NCBI GenBank assembly: GCA_022925895.1
Contig: JAKSYS010000060.1
Coordinates: 1 to 64,000, forward strand
Length of the DNA stretch: 64,000 nt
DNA from: Fragilaria crotonensis
Lineage: Eukaryota; Bacillariophyta; Fragilariophyceae; Fragilariales; Fragilariaceae
Direction: 5' to 3'
Shown: piece by piece, positions 45,445 through 56,000 of the stretch
Numbering within the stretch: the first letter of the stretch is position 1
Layout of the letters: each line of letters opens with the position of its first letter
Made by a program: the position numbers and the translations under genes
The notes under the pieces: generated by a model
The model's database searches: none
Told to the model about the DNA's origin: nothing
Seen by the model: the letters and a program-made list of their open reading frames with translations, nothing else

Positions 45445-47304
45445 CTAAGCGCAAGTTCCGGGGACCACACAACATTTGCACCAGTTCGCAAAGGTCATTA
45501 TGTCCAGGATTGCTCTGGTACTTTCTGCGTTACCACTCACTTGTTTCGGCTGGAAAGCATCTGATTGGACACCAACAATGTACTCATTGACGAGAGTTTC
45601 TAGAACATTCAATGGCACCGGACCACACGTCAACACGACATGATAAAAGTCACGAGGATCGAACGCCTTCCCAAGTGCAGTCTCAGCATTGGTGCGCAGC
45701 TTCCGGAGGAAGCGTTCTCCGACTTTGTAGGCTGTGGCCTGTCCAGGCCATGTAATGTAGCGCGCCACTTCCGTGCGAGCATCGTGCTCCCCCATGGCCG
45801 TATTCTTCAACATGAATTGCAGGGCTTGGTCGGCTGTCCAACCGAGCGCGTGCATGCCCGTATCCACGACCAAACGACAGGAACGGAGGGCTTCCATACT
45901 CAGTTGCCCCATGCGATCGGACGGCTTGTTGTACAAGTCGAGTTCTTCGCCCAGCGTTTCACAGTGCAATCCCCATCCTTCAATATATCCAGTGTAGAAA
46001 GGAAACCGGCATGGTGCTTCAAAGTAGCGCCGATCTTCACAATATCTTCGGAAGTCTGGTAGACTCTGATTCTCACCTTGAATGGAAGCTTGTGTGTGAT
46101 GACCGGGAATGGCTTCGTGCAAAGCCAGCGCTTCGCTCTCGTAGGTGCGACGCGTCGCGAGGTTTGATGTATTGACATAGAATCGACCTGGACGCGGTTG
46201 TTTGGCGTCCATCGACCCGGCAAGGTAGTATGCGGCTGGTGCCATGGAGGCATGAGCCGATGGAGTTTCGGTGATTTGAAACGGTGATCGAGGAAGGGTC
46301 CTGATATGGAATAGATTCAGGAGGGAAGGGTATATGCGGCCAGTAATGTCGCGGTAGTGAGCTAGGAGAGATGGAGCATCGATGGGCTCGTATTCCTTGG
46401 CAGTTCTCAAGTATTCCATGTACTCGTCGAGGCGATCTTCATACCCTTCAGATGTAGCAATGTCCCTCATCGTTTGTCGAATTCGAGCCACCTCATCAAG
46501 ACCGAGTTGATGAATCTCTTGGGGTGTCATGGACGTGGTTGTATGAAACTTCAAGCAATCTTTGTAATACTCTTCCCCGTCTGGATATCCCAGCGACGCA
46601 CTAATTTCGTCTCTCAAGTTGGGAACATACTCGGAATTTAGAAAGTCTAGGAACCCATGCCACGCATCCTTCACAGCCGTCCGTAGAAGCTCGTCGCATT
46701 CAGCTTTGAGGTCCTGCTCTTCAGGCAGCTGGAAGGCATCCGTTATTGGTTTTCGGAACGCCTCGAGATCCCCTTCAATCATACCTTGGATTTGGGGAAT
46801 CACTCCATCCAAACTAATCTTGGGAGGAACTCTTTTCTCGAGTAGACCGAGTCGGAGTAGCTCCGTCACTTCGGTTAATTGCACGGGAACTGCCTTCAAA
46901 AAATCACGATAGTACTCCCGTTGCGACTTTGTTTTTGTAGGTAAATAGCGTGCATACAAGGGCAGATCAGTCTGAGGGCCCTCAAGACGATTAATACAGC
47001 AGAGATAGGTTCTGTGCTTCTTGGTGTACGAGACGTAGTCAGTAAGTTGTCCAACATACAGTTGGTAGGACAACAAATCATCTTGGGACAGGTCCTTGGT
47101 ATCAATCGCCTGGATCCTGATCAAGGCCTTCTCGATCCATTGCAGACGCTTAGCGAACGATTCTGGGGAGCGTGGGTCCAAGGCGTGTGTGGAACGACGA
47201 CTCGTCAGCAAGCCCAACGACGCTGCCAGTTCAGGATCCGTGTCAATCCGCCACTGCCATGTCGAGGCCATTTCATCCTTCAATACCTGAGCAGGGTCTG
47301 ACAT
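45445..47304 (-). CDS. DUF885-family zinc peptidase
   Basis: 619 residues, ATG at 47304, no introns. The zinc-binding motif HEAIPGHH sits at residues 396-403, preceded by RTYESEALAL, as in DUF885 proteins (M32/M3-like gluzincins of bacteria and eukaryotes). GWGLHCETLGEEL, about 50 residues later, supplies the third ligand region, and the C-terminal IGVQ/DPRDFYHVVLTCGPVPLNVLE block is also family-typical. The last residues, NWCKCCVVPGTCA, add four cysteines that the family does not usually carry. No signal peptide; probably cytosolic. Its divergent neighbour is the nucleoredoxin-like gene. Confidence 0.88.
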   Translation of the reverse strand: MSDPAQVLKDEMASTWQWRIDTDPELAASLGLLTSRRSTHALDPRSPESFAKRLQWIEKALIRIQAIDTKDLSQDDLLSYQLYVGQLTDYVSYTKKHRTYLCCINRLEGPQTDLPLYARYLPTKTKSQREYYRDFLKAVPVQLTEVTELLRLGLLEKRVPPKISLDGVIPQIQGMIEGDLEAFRKPITDAFQLPEEQDLKAECDELLRTAVKDAWHGFLDFLNSEYVPNLRDEISASLGYPDGEEYYKDCLKFHTTTSMTPQEIHQLGLDEVARIRQTMRDIATSEGYEDRLDEYMEYLRTAKEYEPIDAPSLLAHYRDITGRIYPSLLNLFHIRTLPRSPFQITETPSAHASMAPAAYYLAGSMDAKQPRPGRFYVNTSNLATRRTYESEALALHEAIPGHHTQASIQGENQSLPDFRRYCEDRRYFEAPCRFPFYTGYIEGWGLHCETLGEELDLYNKPSDRMGQLSMEALRSCRLVVDTGMHALGWTADQALQFMLKNTAMGEHDARTEVARYITWPGQATAYKVGERFLRKLRTNAETALGKAFDPRDFYHVVLTCGPVPLNVLETLVNEYIVGVQSDAFQPKQVSGNAESTRAILDIMTFANWCKCCVVPGTCA

Positions 47305-48006
47305 GATTCGACCTCGTTATTGGGAGATTTGGAGTACAGTGTATGTGATGGCTTGACTGAGCACGCTTTCCTGATGGTGTGGGGGGTTGAGCAAGTTGTG
47401 TGAAGTGTGACTGTGCCAGGGGAGACTGGTATGATCCATGGTACTACAGTACCTTGTACTCCCAGTATATCCTACTCCTTTTTAAATTTGCTTTGTGCGT
47501 GCGTGTGTGTGTGTGTGTGTGTGTGTGTTTGTTACGGAGTATGACCACTCTGGGGTACTGTTGTACTGTTACGTGGATTACCTGTACTACAGGTCTACAG
47601 TACATAAATCGACGGTAATTTATGTTGAAACGACGGTGTCTTACGTTACTGAATTACAATACTGTACGAATTCAAAGTTACTGGATGGAATGCTCATTGA
47701 ATTTGCTGTGAACAGGTTGCTCGACAAATGCTACTGTAAAACACCAGTATGTATCATACTCCGATCAGTTGTGAGGAACCCACTAGTATATCTTAGATCT
47801 TTTTGATATATATCTATGCATAATGCATACACCCGTACGACGATGGCATTATCAACGCTCCAACTGTCTCTGAATGATGTACTGTACCGTCGTGTCCTGG
47901 TCTGTACGGCCACCGGCGACCGATCTTAAAATGGAAACCACAACACTTGCCACTTGCCACAATCGTGAAATACTAAGGCTCACTGTGCGCTTTAATCAAA
48001 ATCATC
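47305..48006. other. Divergent promoter region with a (GT)13 microsatellite
   Basis: Perfect GT repeat at 47503-47528. On both sides GTAC words abound (GGTACTACAGTACCTTGTAC at about 47439-47458). No gene seen. Confidence 0.6.
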
Positions 48007-48817
48007 ATGTCGAACGAGTCTCCTCTTGTCAAGCTTTTGGGCCCATCCCTTTTTGAGCAAGGTTGGGACTAAGGTATCAACAGTCGATGCCTTTCGCGGA
48101 AAGGAGTTGGTGATTTTGTATTTTTCAGGTAATTACTACGTGGAAGTGCAGTCGTGAAATACCAGCACCATCATGCCAGGACATGGTTGCCAACAACCCG
48201 AGAACTGCACTACTACTCCTGTCGACAACCTTCATTCCACTCACACTGTCTCCCACTTTTTATTATTTGCAGCATCGTGGTGCCCTCCTTGTCAGGGCTT
48301 TACTCCAATTCTCGTTCAGTTCTACAACAAATGCGTCAAGGAAGGAAAGATCGAAATTGTGTACATTTCATCGGATCGTACCGTTGAAAGTTTCGAGGGT
48401 TATTACGGAAAGATGCCGTGGTTGGCTCTTCCGAGCGATCCAGGGACGACCGGTATCAAGAATAAGTTGGCTCAATTGTTTGAAATCACGGGCATTCCCA
48501 CATCGATCGTGTTGCAGGTACAATCGGGACAATTTGTGACGGATGGGGTGCGAGATCCGGTGGTGAGTGCCGCTAACAATAAGGAAGAAGCACTCAAATT
48601 GGTCAACAGCTGGAAGAGCATGCCGTCGGTACCATTGGAGGACGCAGCCCAGAAGCGCAAGGCGGATGTGCCTAAGCAGCATCCATTGGTGACTTTGTTT
48701 TTCTTTATTTTCAAGAACCCCATGTACATATTCGGCTTGTTGTATTTTTTCAAGTTCGTCAGAAAGCAGTTGGAAAACTCATGGGCGAAAGGCGACGCTT
48801 TGGAGGGAGAATTGTAG
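48007..48817 (+). CDS. Nucleoredoxin/tryparedoxin-like protein with membrane helix
   Basis: Exon 1 is 48007-48128 and exon 2 48273-48817; intron 48129-48272 (GTAATT...TTTGCAG) joins VILYFS to ASWCPPC. The redox centre W-C-P-P-C is that of the tryparedoxin/nucleoredoxin group, followed by YISSDRTVESFEGYYGKMPWLALP and the cis-proline ITGIPTSIV. The C-terminal part has a hydrophobic segment (YIFGLLYFFKF), unusual for soluble family members. Exon 1 contains one extra T in the run 48050-48054: as written the frame stops at 48072, while removing one T gives ...GPSLLSKVGTKVSTVDAF. It converges on the 48852 gene with only 34 bp between stops. Confidence 0.82.
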
Positions 48818-48851
48818 CTTAAAAGGGAAGTCATAATACAATCACAGATAT

Positions 48852-50192
48852 CTACGCATAGAATTGGCCCATCGTTGATTTTCCAGGTGTGTACCCGGAT
48901 CGACGAAAATTAGAGGCTGCCGGTGGTGGAGGCCGAAAGTGGTGCTCTTGTGGATGTGAGTAGTTTTGGGTGAAAGTAGGGTAGCCTGAATACGGACGAG
49001 AAGCTTGCGGATGTACCCATTGACTGGTAGGACGGTAGTGATAGTCAGGCGGACGCTCCATCATCATCATGTGGTTGTGGTGAGTTGCAGCGTAGTGTTG
49101 CCTTTCGAATGCTTGCGACTGCGACCCAGGGTAGTGTCTAGAGTTTTGGTATTGATTGGGATGAACTCCGTAATCGCCATGATGGTGAGCGAAAGGAGGA
49201 CGCATCTGCTGGGAAACAAAGTGAGAGGGGGCAGCCGTTCTTTGCGGATGGAAGGTATTCGATTGCGGATTTGTCTGCCCACGATACTCTTGAGTAAGAA
49301 ATTCATTGAAGTCCGGCACGCTTGCCAAATTGGAATCCGTAGGATCACAGGTATCGTAGAGAAGGTGCTGGCCGAAACTGGCATCATGAGGAGTATCTAA
49401 CGCTTGACGATGGATCATCTCATCGTTTGGAGGACGCGACGATATTTGTGGATCTGCTTGAGTTCCGAAAAAATCGTGGAGTTTGCGTTTGGAAGCGTCT
49501 TCAATAGGAATCGGCCTCAAGACGCGATAGTCAGCGGCTGCAATTGTGGCGAGATTGGTCAGTCTGTTCATGAGAATCTCATCTTCGCCCGCCGCCAAAC
49601 CCAAATGGGCAGACAGGGCTCGGATCTCGCGGGCCACGCAGTTTGAGGCTTGACGAGGATCCGAAACGTCTCCTGTCGTGGGATGCGACAAGAAATGCAG
49701 TGTTCGAATGTGCTGATAATATTGTTCACGCAGCTGTCGTCTATCAGGATGCAAGGCGTCAAGCAGAATGAGAATGGTGTCAATCGCGGATGCTGCATCT
49801 GGGACGACAAAGGTTTTCGCATTGCCTTTGGATTCCTGTTTACTGCCGCTGTCGCGGTTTGATTCATTGCGACCGTTATTCATAATGCATTGAGCCAAGT
49901 GAAGAAAAGAATTCTGCCTGGAAAGGAAATCCATCATCATTTTGGGGTCGGGAAGAATGAAGAAGACGATTGGATACTTAAAGGCATCCCTGAATGCCTC
50001 AAGGCCATCGGATACTTCGGCTGGGTGGGCGATACCGTCCACAAGTGTTGGCTCCAGCTTTTTCAGATCATGAGCGTAATACGCTCGTACTGCCAGAGAA
50101 GTTTCACCTCGAGGAAACAGCAGGTGCGCATCCCCAGAAAGACGTTCGACAACACGACATTTGGAAGCTTCCTTTCGCAGCAATAGCTCCAT
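48852..50192 (-). CDS. Hypothetical protein with Gln/His/Pro-rich C-terminus
   Basis: 446 residues from ATG 50192. The N-terminal 230 residues are folded-looking: YPIVFFILPDPKMMMDFLSRQ forms a strand-helix, then DAASAIDTILILLDALHP and a helical region (NCVAREIRALSAHLGLA, MNRLTNLATIAAADYRVL). The C-terminal half is low-complexity, rich in His, Gln, Pro and Tyr. A distant likeness to the XPF/ERCC1-type SPO16 meiotic family (nuclease-like then helix-hairpin-helix) crossed my mind but is not demonstrated. Further coding exons may lie upstream at about 50250-50560, where GT...AG pairs occur. Confidence 0.6.
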   Translation of the reverse strand: MELLLRKEASKCRVVERLSGDAHLLFPRGETSLAVRAYYAHDLKKLEPTLVDGIAHPAEVSDGLEAFRDAFKYPIVFFILPDPKMMMDFLSRQNSFLHLAQCIMNNGRNESNRDSGSKQESKGNAKTFVVPDAASAIDTILILLDALHPDRRQLREQYYQHIRTLHFLSHPTTGDVSDPRQASNCVAREIRALSAHLGLAAGEDEILMNRLTNLATIAAADYRVLRPIPIEDASKRKLHDFFGTQADPQISSRPPNDEMIHRQALDTPHDASFGQHLLYDTCDPTDSNLASVPDFNEFLTQEYRGQTNPQSNTFHPQRTAAPSHFVSQQMRPPFAHHHGDYGVHPNQYQNSRHYPGSQSQAFERQHYAATHHNHMMMMERPPDYHYRPTSQWVHPQASRPYSGYPTFTQNYSHPQEHHFRPPPPAASNFRRSGYTPGKSTMGQFYA

Positions 50193-50611
50193 TTCTGAAC
50201 AAATCCAAAAAGGGGTTTTTAGTTGCTACTGGGTGAGCTTTCACGCGCAGGGCATTCAGTTTCGTCGCCATCATCGTCATCACGTACCGGATGGTGCCTG
50301 ATGAGGTTTGCGAGCCACGAGGACGGAGGAAAACGACGATGGAGCTGCCATGGAGACAATTGATGGAACGAATGTAATGGTTGAATTCGAGAATTTGTGC
50401 GCGCCGATTCGACTGATATGGGAATCAGTACATAAGGTACGTAGAACTTTTCTAGGCGCGTCTTCCAATCTTGGTTTCGCAGCGTTGGCGGCGAATTGAC
50501 ATTCAAGAGCAAGGAAACAACTTGCATAGATCCTTCCATGTCGGTCCAAGCAACCCCCGAGTCTCGTTCTTGCGGCGACCAATTGATTCCGTCGCTCCAT
50601 TGGATTCTGAC

Positions 50612-51448
50612 TCACTCCTTCCTTCCAATGTGGAGTAGGACAGGCCCTGACTTTACTTGTTTCGCTCGATAATCATTTTCACTGGCCGCATTAACCAGGA
50701 CTGTTGTTGATTCTCTATTCGTACCATTAGAATCAAATCTATGACGCATCATGCCCCTTGCTTCGTGAATGTGTCCAAAACACCAAACCTTTGGCTTGGT
50801 TGGAGACTCCTTTACGGACGCGAGGAGTCTTGTGCTTCCCACATGTTCTCCGCCGTATGCTTGGTCCAGCAGCCCATGCGGTGGTTCATGCGAAACCAGC
50901 ACGTCCACGTCATCACACAGGACACCACATGTATCGTAAGGCCGAATTTCCATTGTTAGACCATGGACCTCCAACCGGGTTGAATGAGTAACGTACACTG
51001 CTTTCGATTGTGAAAATTTGTATTTGCCAGGATCATGATTTCCTCGGAGAACAATCAGCATTGGGCCATGAGCATTGATATTCTCATTGAACCTGACTTT
51101 CTGGATCCATTCCGCGAAGAATCGGTCAAGACGGTCCCGGGACCCCCGTGCACTCCACCAATCGCCGCAATGCAGAACGACGTCAATGTTCTGGGGGAAG
51201 TGGTCGAGATCATCAAAAAGACGTTCTTCCATGCCATGAGTGTCGGAAATCACAAGAAAGCGAACCACCGGAATATCCGCGGGGATGAACACGAGAGGGA
51301 TGTCGCCAATCTTCATTCTCAAGGATGATACTGCCGCGACAGACATCCGTTGTTGCAAAGGATTAGAGAGTTTGTAGTTGAAGGCGAGAGTGCCACCAAA
51401 GCAGATCAGCATTCGACAGAGCTTTTTTAGTTGCCCAAACATTGTCAT
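50612..51448 (-). CDS. Metallophosphoesterase, MPPED1/2-like
   Basis: 278 residues. The dinuclear metal site is complete: ISDTHG (residues 68-72), HCGDWW (93-98), RGNHD (135-139), SHEPPHG (186-192) and GHIHEARG (225-232). The order and the SHEPPHG motif match the MPPED (UPF0046) class of phosphodiesterases. The first 45 residues contain a hydrophobic stretch (MLICFGGTLAFNY) that could be a signal anchor or transit peptide. Single exon. The substrate, perhaps a cyclic nucleotide, cannot be told from sequence. Confidence 0.88.
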   Translation of the reverse strand: MTMFGQLKKLCRMLICFGGTLAFNYKLSNPLQQRMSVAAVSSLRMKIGDIPLVFIPADIPVVRFLVISDTHGMEERLFDDLDHFPQNIDVVLHCGDWWSARGSRDRLDRFFAEWIQKVRFNENINAHGPMLIVLRGNHDPGKYKFSQSKAVYVTHSTRLEVHGLTMEIRPYDTCGVLCDDVDVLVSHEPPHGLLDQAYGGEHVGSTRLLASVKESPTKPKVWCFGHIHEARGMMRHRFDSNGTNRESTTVLVNAASENDYRAKQVKSGPVLLHIGRKE

Positions 51449-51966
51449 TCTGAGAGGAAGAGTCCAGTCAAGCGTTGTTTGACAGTGGGGTGAGGGGGCG
51501 TCATCGTTGTGCCATCACAAAAGTCGCTCAACTTGGTGATGAGAGTTCGGTATCATGATGATATCACGCACAGTGCAGATTTCATTTACTTGAAACAGTA
51601 TCAGTACTCGCACTTCAGTACTACTACTCACTAATCTTGCGTAGTAGTGGCGTACTTTACTATTGGCACAGTATGAACATACACATAATATATATGGAAA
51701 AGCGCAGCCGGATTTGATTTTCCTGATACGAACCGGTACTTTTACTCCAGTATCTTCAAAACGGCGCGAAATCGCGGACTTCATGGCAAGAAGCACAGAA
51801 CAACGCCAGAATACTTTTTTCTACAGAAGTGTTTTTCTCGGAATCCTTACCGCTTGGCGAGAAGGAGGACAAGGCTGACATAGTTATAAAGACATCAGTT
51901 TATTGTAACGAAATCATGTACACTTTACAGTTGCCCATTACCAGGTGACACATCGGCCCTTTATCA
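51449..51966. other. Intergenic DNA
   Basis: Short ORFs only; includes TAATATATATGG and GTACTTTTACTCCAGTATC. Nothing recognised. Confidence 0.4.
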
Positions 51967-53058
51967 TTAGTGCACGCCTGCTGAAGACTTGGAGTCACCG
52001 TCTTCACCTGTAGGCTTCACTGGAGCCATTGAGTAGAAATCAGGTACTGCTGGAGGATTCACGTGTCGAGGAATGCGCCTATCTCGACTGTGAACAGCCT
52101 TCGGGACGCCTGCACGTCTAATATGAACGGCCAATGCCGAACGGCCTTTGAGGAAGAGTTCATGATAGTACCCTCCCACATCTGGACCAGCGGTAATGCG
52201 GGTGAACCTGTAGAGATTGAGCTGGCGCTGGAAGGAGCTCAGCCTTGACAGCTTAAAATACCGAGGCATCACCTCACGGCAGAAGCGTTCCTCGTGGTGA
52301 ATCGCAAAGGCGCGGCCGTGGGGGAAGAAAGAAATCACATCGGCTTCACCAGCTTCTTCGGCTTCCCTCAGCAAGCGATGGAGCTTTTCGGGAAAAGGCT
52401 CGATGATTCCTCCACGTGGTCGGCGATTTTTGACAACGACGGGATCAGGATCCTCCAGTTTGGAAGCGTCGAAGTACGTAACATTCCGATTGCGGCGCTC
52501 GATCCCGTGGCCACCCAATGCCTCCAGGGCGTTTGCGTTGGTGATTTTCAGGGCACAGGCCTGCTCCTCATCCTCGACGACAGGCTCTGTAACCATGATG
52601 GCTGAAGGATGATTTCCTGACACGGACAAAGGGCCTAGAGCATCAGATTGAAGAAAGCATAACAGAGCATCCTCTCGTCCGCGTTGGATGATTTGATTCA
52701 CCAAAGCGTCTTGGCGGAAAGACTGTGCCATAGAAAAGTCAGGGGGCGCAGCAACGAGGGCTTCCAAAGGGTTTGAAAAGGGTAGGGAGCGAGCGATTAA
52801 AGCTTCGCAAAGGGCAGCGTGATCGTGGCCGATGAGGGCAGCAATAATCTCAGAGTTCACATTTCGGGACGAGTACTGGTACGGAGCAGAAAAGTACGGA
52901 GCTGAACCCGACGAAGTCAGAGACGAAGGCAGCCCTCCTCCAAGACCAACGGCTGCCAACACAGCATGAGAAATACCTGAGTCTCTCCCATCTGCCGCAA
53001 AGCCCAAACGCTCGAAGGCTGATGCTCGCTTTCGCCGCGTCGCCATGTTGGTGAACAT
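51967..53058 (-). CDS. Heat shock factor-type transcription factor
   Basis: About 363 residues from ATG 53058; ATG 53046 (MATRRKRASAFERLG) is equally good. The HSF winged-helix domain is C-terminal, around residues 220-308: EPFPEKLHRLL, ISFFPHGRAFAIHHEERF, VMPRYFKLSRLSSFQRQLNL and YRFTRI, then YYHELFLKGR. The recognition helix (SRLSSFQRQLNLYRF) is intact. Most HSFs have this domain at the N-terminus; diatom HSFs, a greatly expanded family, often do not. The first 200 residues are Ala/Ser-rich with no oligomerisation heptads seen. Proposed nuclear DNA-binding regulator; targets unknown. Confidence 0.92.
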   Translation of the reverse strand: MFTNMATRRKRASAFERLGFAADGRDSGISHAVLAAVGLGGGLPSSLTSSGSAPYFSAPYQYSSRNVNSEIIAALIGHDHAALCEALIARSLPFSNPLEALVAAPPDFSMAQSFRQDALVNQIIQRGREDALLCFLQSDALGPLSVSGNHPSAIMVTEPVVEDEEQACALKITNANALEALGGHGIERRNRNVTYFDASKLEDPDPVVVKNRRPRGGIIEPFPEKLHRLLREAEEAGEADVISFFPHGRAFAIHHEERFCREVMPRYFKLSRLSSFQRQLNLYRFTRITAGPDVGGYYHELFLKGRSALAVHIRRAGVPKAVHSRDRRIPRHVNPPAVPDFYSMAPVKPTGEDGDSKSSAGVH

Positions 53059-56000
53059 CCTCAAACCAACGGATTCAGAACTTAATGTTCAAACTATCGG
53101 TTGTCAAATTTGTCTTGTCTACGCCGCAGTAACGAGGTTGGTGAAAAGCCAGCATATGGTAGGCTCAGAATGACGGATGACGGATCAGGGTTCGTATTCG
53201 TTGGACGTCTGGAAACTTTTCTGGCAACGAGCGACAGGTAGAATCCACTACAAAGTGATCCAAGTGGTTTGCGAACGACCATTCTCTGGACAAACCTGTT
53301 GTGTTCTGTCCTTCTGAGAGAACTGACGCATCATTCCGGGCTCGTATTCTGCGCTATAGTAAATCATGACAGCAAGACATGTCGTGAGCTACGCATCTGA
53401 TTGGCTTGATCGATTCTTCACCCTGTAAGAATCCCGTAATCATCGAGATATTGGACGGCACTTCAGTCTGAGTTCATGAGACTCCTCGTACTTGAACCTG
53501 TGTCATACATAGCATTCGCACCCATTCCTGTTATGTCATATAGCAGAGTATTGCACTGACTGTCGAATAGTTCTACGAATGTGTCCGACAATTCAGCATT
53601 GGTAAAAGGCCTTTCTGCATTTATGAATCCGTACTGTACTACTGGTACTCGTAGTATGAAATCAAAGGCGACGGCGAGACCTATGACATACTCGTACCGT
53701 GGACTCCCTCATGTGAAGTATCATAGTGTGCCCTTGCCCAATTAGAAAATCACCCTTCAGTGTTCAGGATGACATTTCAGGAATACTCCTTGAATCGTTT
53801 CTCCAGCTTCATCTCCTTGATACCAATTTGTGCCGTGCAAAGTGCACAAATGGAGCGATGATTTCTTCAAATCAAGAGTATTTTGCTAATTTGGATCGAA
53901 ATGGAGGATTGACATCTGAGAGTTCAGTAATGCATGATTGTCCTCCTCGTGTATCCACAAGACGAGATCATCCACATTAGGTCTTTTGAAGACCCAATGC
54001 AGATTCCAGATTGGTTTCACACTTTCTCCAATTTTGTAACCAAATTGGGTTCTTTTTCAAATCCATGCCCTATATATTCAATTCGTCAGCACCTGTATTG
54101 TTGAAGATGATGATGCTCCAACCTAATGTGAAATTTTCCAGAAACAAGAAACGGAATAATGCATACATCCTTTTGATTCCCTGGTTGTTTGTTGGTGCTT
54201 GAATTTTTATCATTTTTGGGCTAACATTCCCAGGAAGAAGGTGCTTTCAATAAAACACCGACAACGTCCCAACTCGGAGACATTGTTTCTCTTTCTTTAG
54301 CGGCTGCTGTCCCAGTTATAGTTGCAGCCTCCATTCGTGAGTTCTGCTGTCACAATCTTCTCCTGATGCTGAAGCCCCAATACTGATGATTTCCCTTGAC
54401 CACCACCACATTGTTGTCCTCAGTCTTGCGAATGTCATCAATTATCATTTTGGATTTGGTGCACGAGGCACTTAGAAAAGGTGGAGTAGTGTACAGACTT
54501 GAGCACCAATAAAACCCAGATCCGTAGTAAATTATTCAGGAATGTTTTGGTGATGTATAGGCTATGTCCCATCCTTAAGCAGGAAAGAACTGGATTATTT
54601 AATCGACATATTGCCCCTTTATCACTTTCATTTCTGTTGCTCCCTGACTGTTGGCCTGCTATATCTGAAAACAAATGATGTCATTTTTGTTGGTTTTTCT
54701 TCCCGACAAAATGAAAGCAACAATTTTGAAATATCCCTGTCTTGCTTGTCCATTATGATATTGTGCAACCATACATGAGCGTGATTGACCACAAGAATCA
54801 CGTCAATCTCTATTGTTGGCATTTTCATGTTGCTCCACAAAACTTCTGACGCCTACCGAATAAGCAGAGGCATGAATGACTTGAGGAAAGGCATTGTAGA
54901 TGAGATTGAAACACTAAGACTTACTGCATGCTGGATTGGGAGTGTTAATGTCCATGGAAGATGGAGAACGATCGGCCTTGATAATGATGATGAAGTTCTT
55001 GGGCTGAAGGGATTGAGTGAAGAAGGCAGGATGCTTGCCCAGGCATGTGACACACATTTCTTGAGGACACCAACAAGAAGGGAGATGACAAGAATGGTGA
55101 GGTTGTCTCTAGCTGCCCCCAGCTTGGGAAAATCAACCGATGGTGCCTGCAGCAAAAAGAAGAGTGAAAACACAGAACAATCTTGTATGCCTGTTGGTGC
55201 CAAGCCTATGCATCTGCGCGTGATGAAAAGAAGTAGCCAATTGCTGTTATTCTTGTTGGTAAAGCAAGCAAAGATGAATGCAGGGTTGTGCTATCAGTAG
55301 AATAGATTGAGACTCCATTATTTCCATTTTGCTTTCATTTGCATTCCCTGTCTTGTTTCAGCGGAGGAGAAAGGAGCTTAGTTCTCACATGTGCATAAAT
55401 GCTTTGAAAACCATACAACTGCCCTTGGAACTAACATGGTACTTTGATACCAACAGCAAGCAAATAAAGTAATCATAATTATTTCCAGCAGCCAGAAGGG
55501 AACAATCTGAATACCCATTATGGCAATTGACCAACCCTTCTTGCACCAATGCTATCCAGCCGCTATGAAAGACAGTCAAGATCCCTTCATTATTTGAATG
55601 CTCAATGGATTGAGGAAATAATTGCAGTAGCACCTAGCAACTGCTTTGAGTAGCATTTTGCTGTGAACCAGGGAATCATGAAGTGCTTGTAGGTAACTAA
55701 GAATGCATTGTCGGTCAATGTGTACCAAAACTTGCTTGTGTGCCAAAGAGTCATGCCATAGCAGCATTTAGGTGGTTAAGGGAAAGTGCCTTGCATCTGG
55801 GACACTCCCTCGACATCATGCCACAGCAAAGTGAAGAAACTTACCACGACAGTGACTAAACTGAGAAATCTGCAAACTCATTCTTGGTCTCACTAGCTGA
55901 AGGGGCCTTGATTAAGAATGTAGAGGTGCTCCGACACAGCCCCTCAAGGTAGGCGTTGATGTATGTGCCTCAAAGTGCAACAAAATATGCCCTTACTATT

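Noticed and set aside
54785-55300. 171-codon plus-strand frame
   Set aside because: It starts at a non-ATG codon and has no recognisable domain; possibly old repeat DNA.
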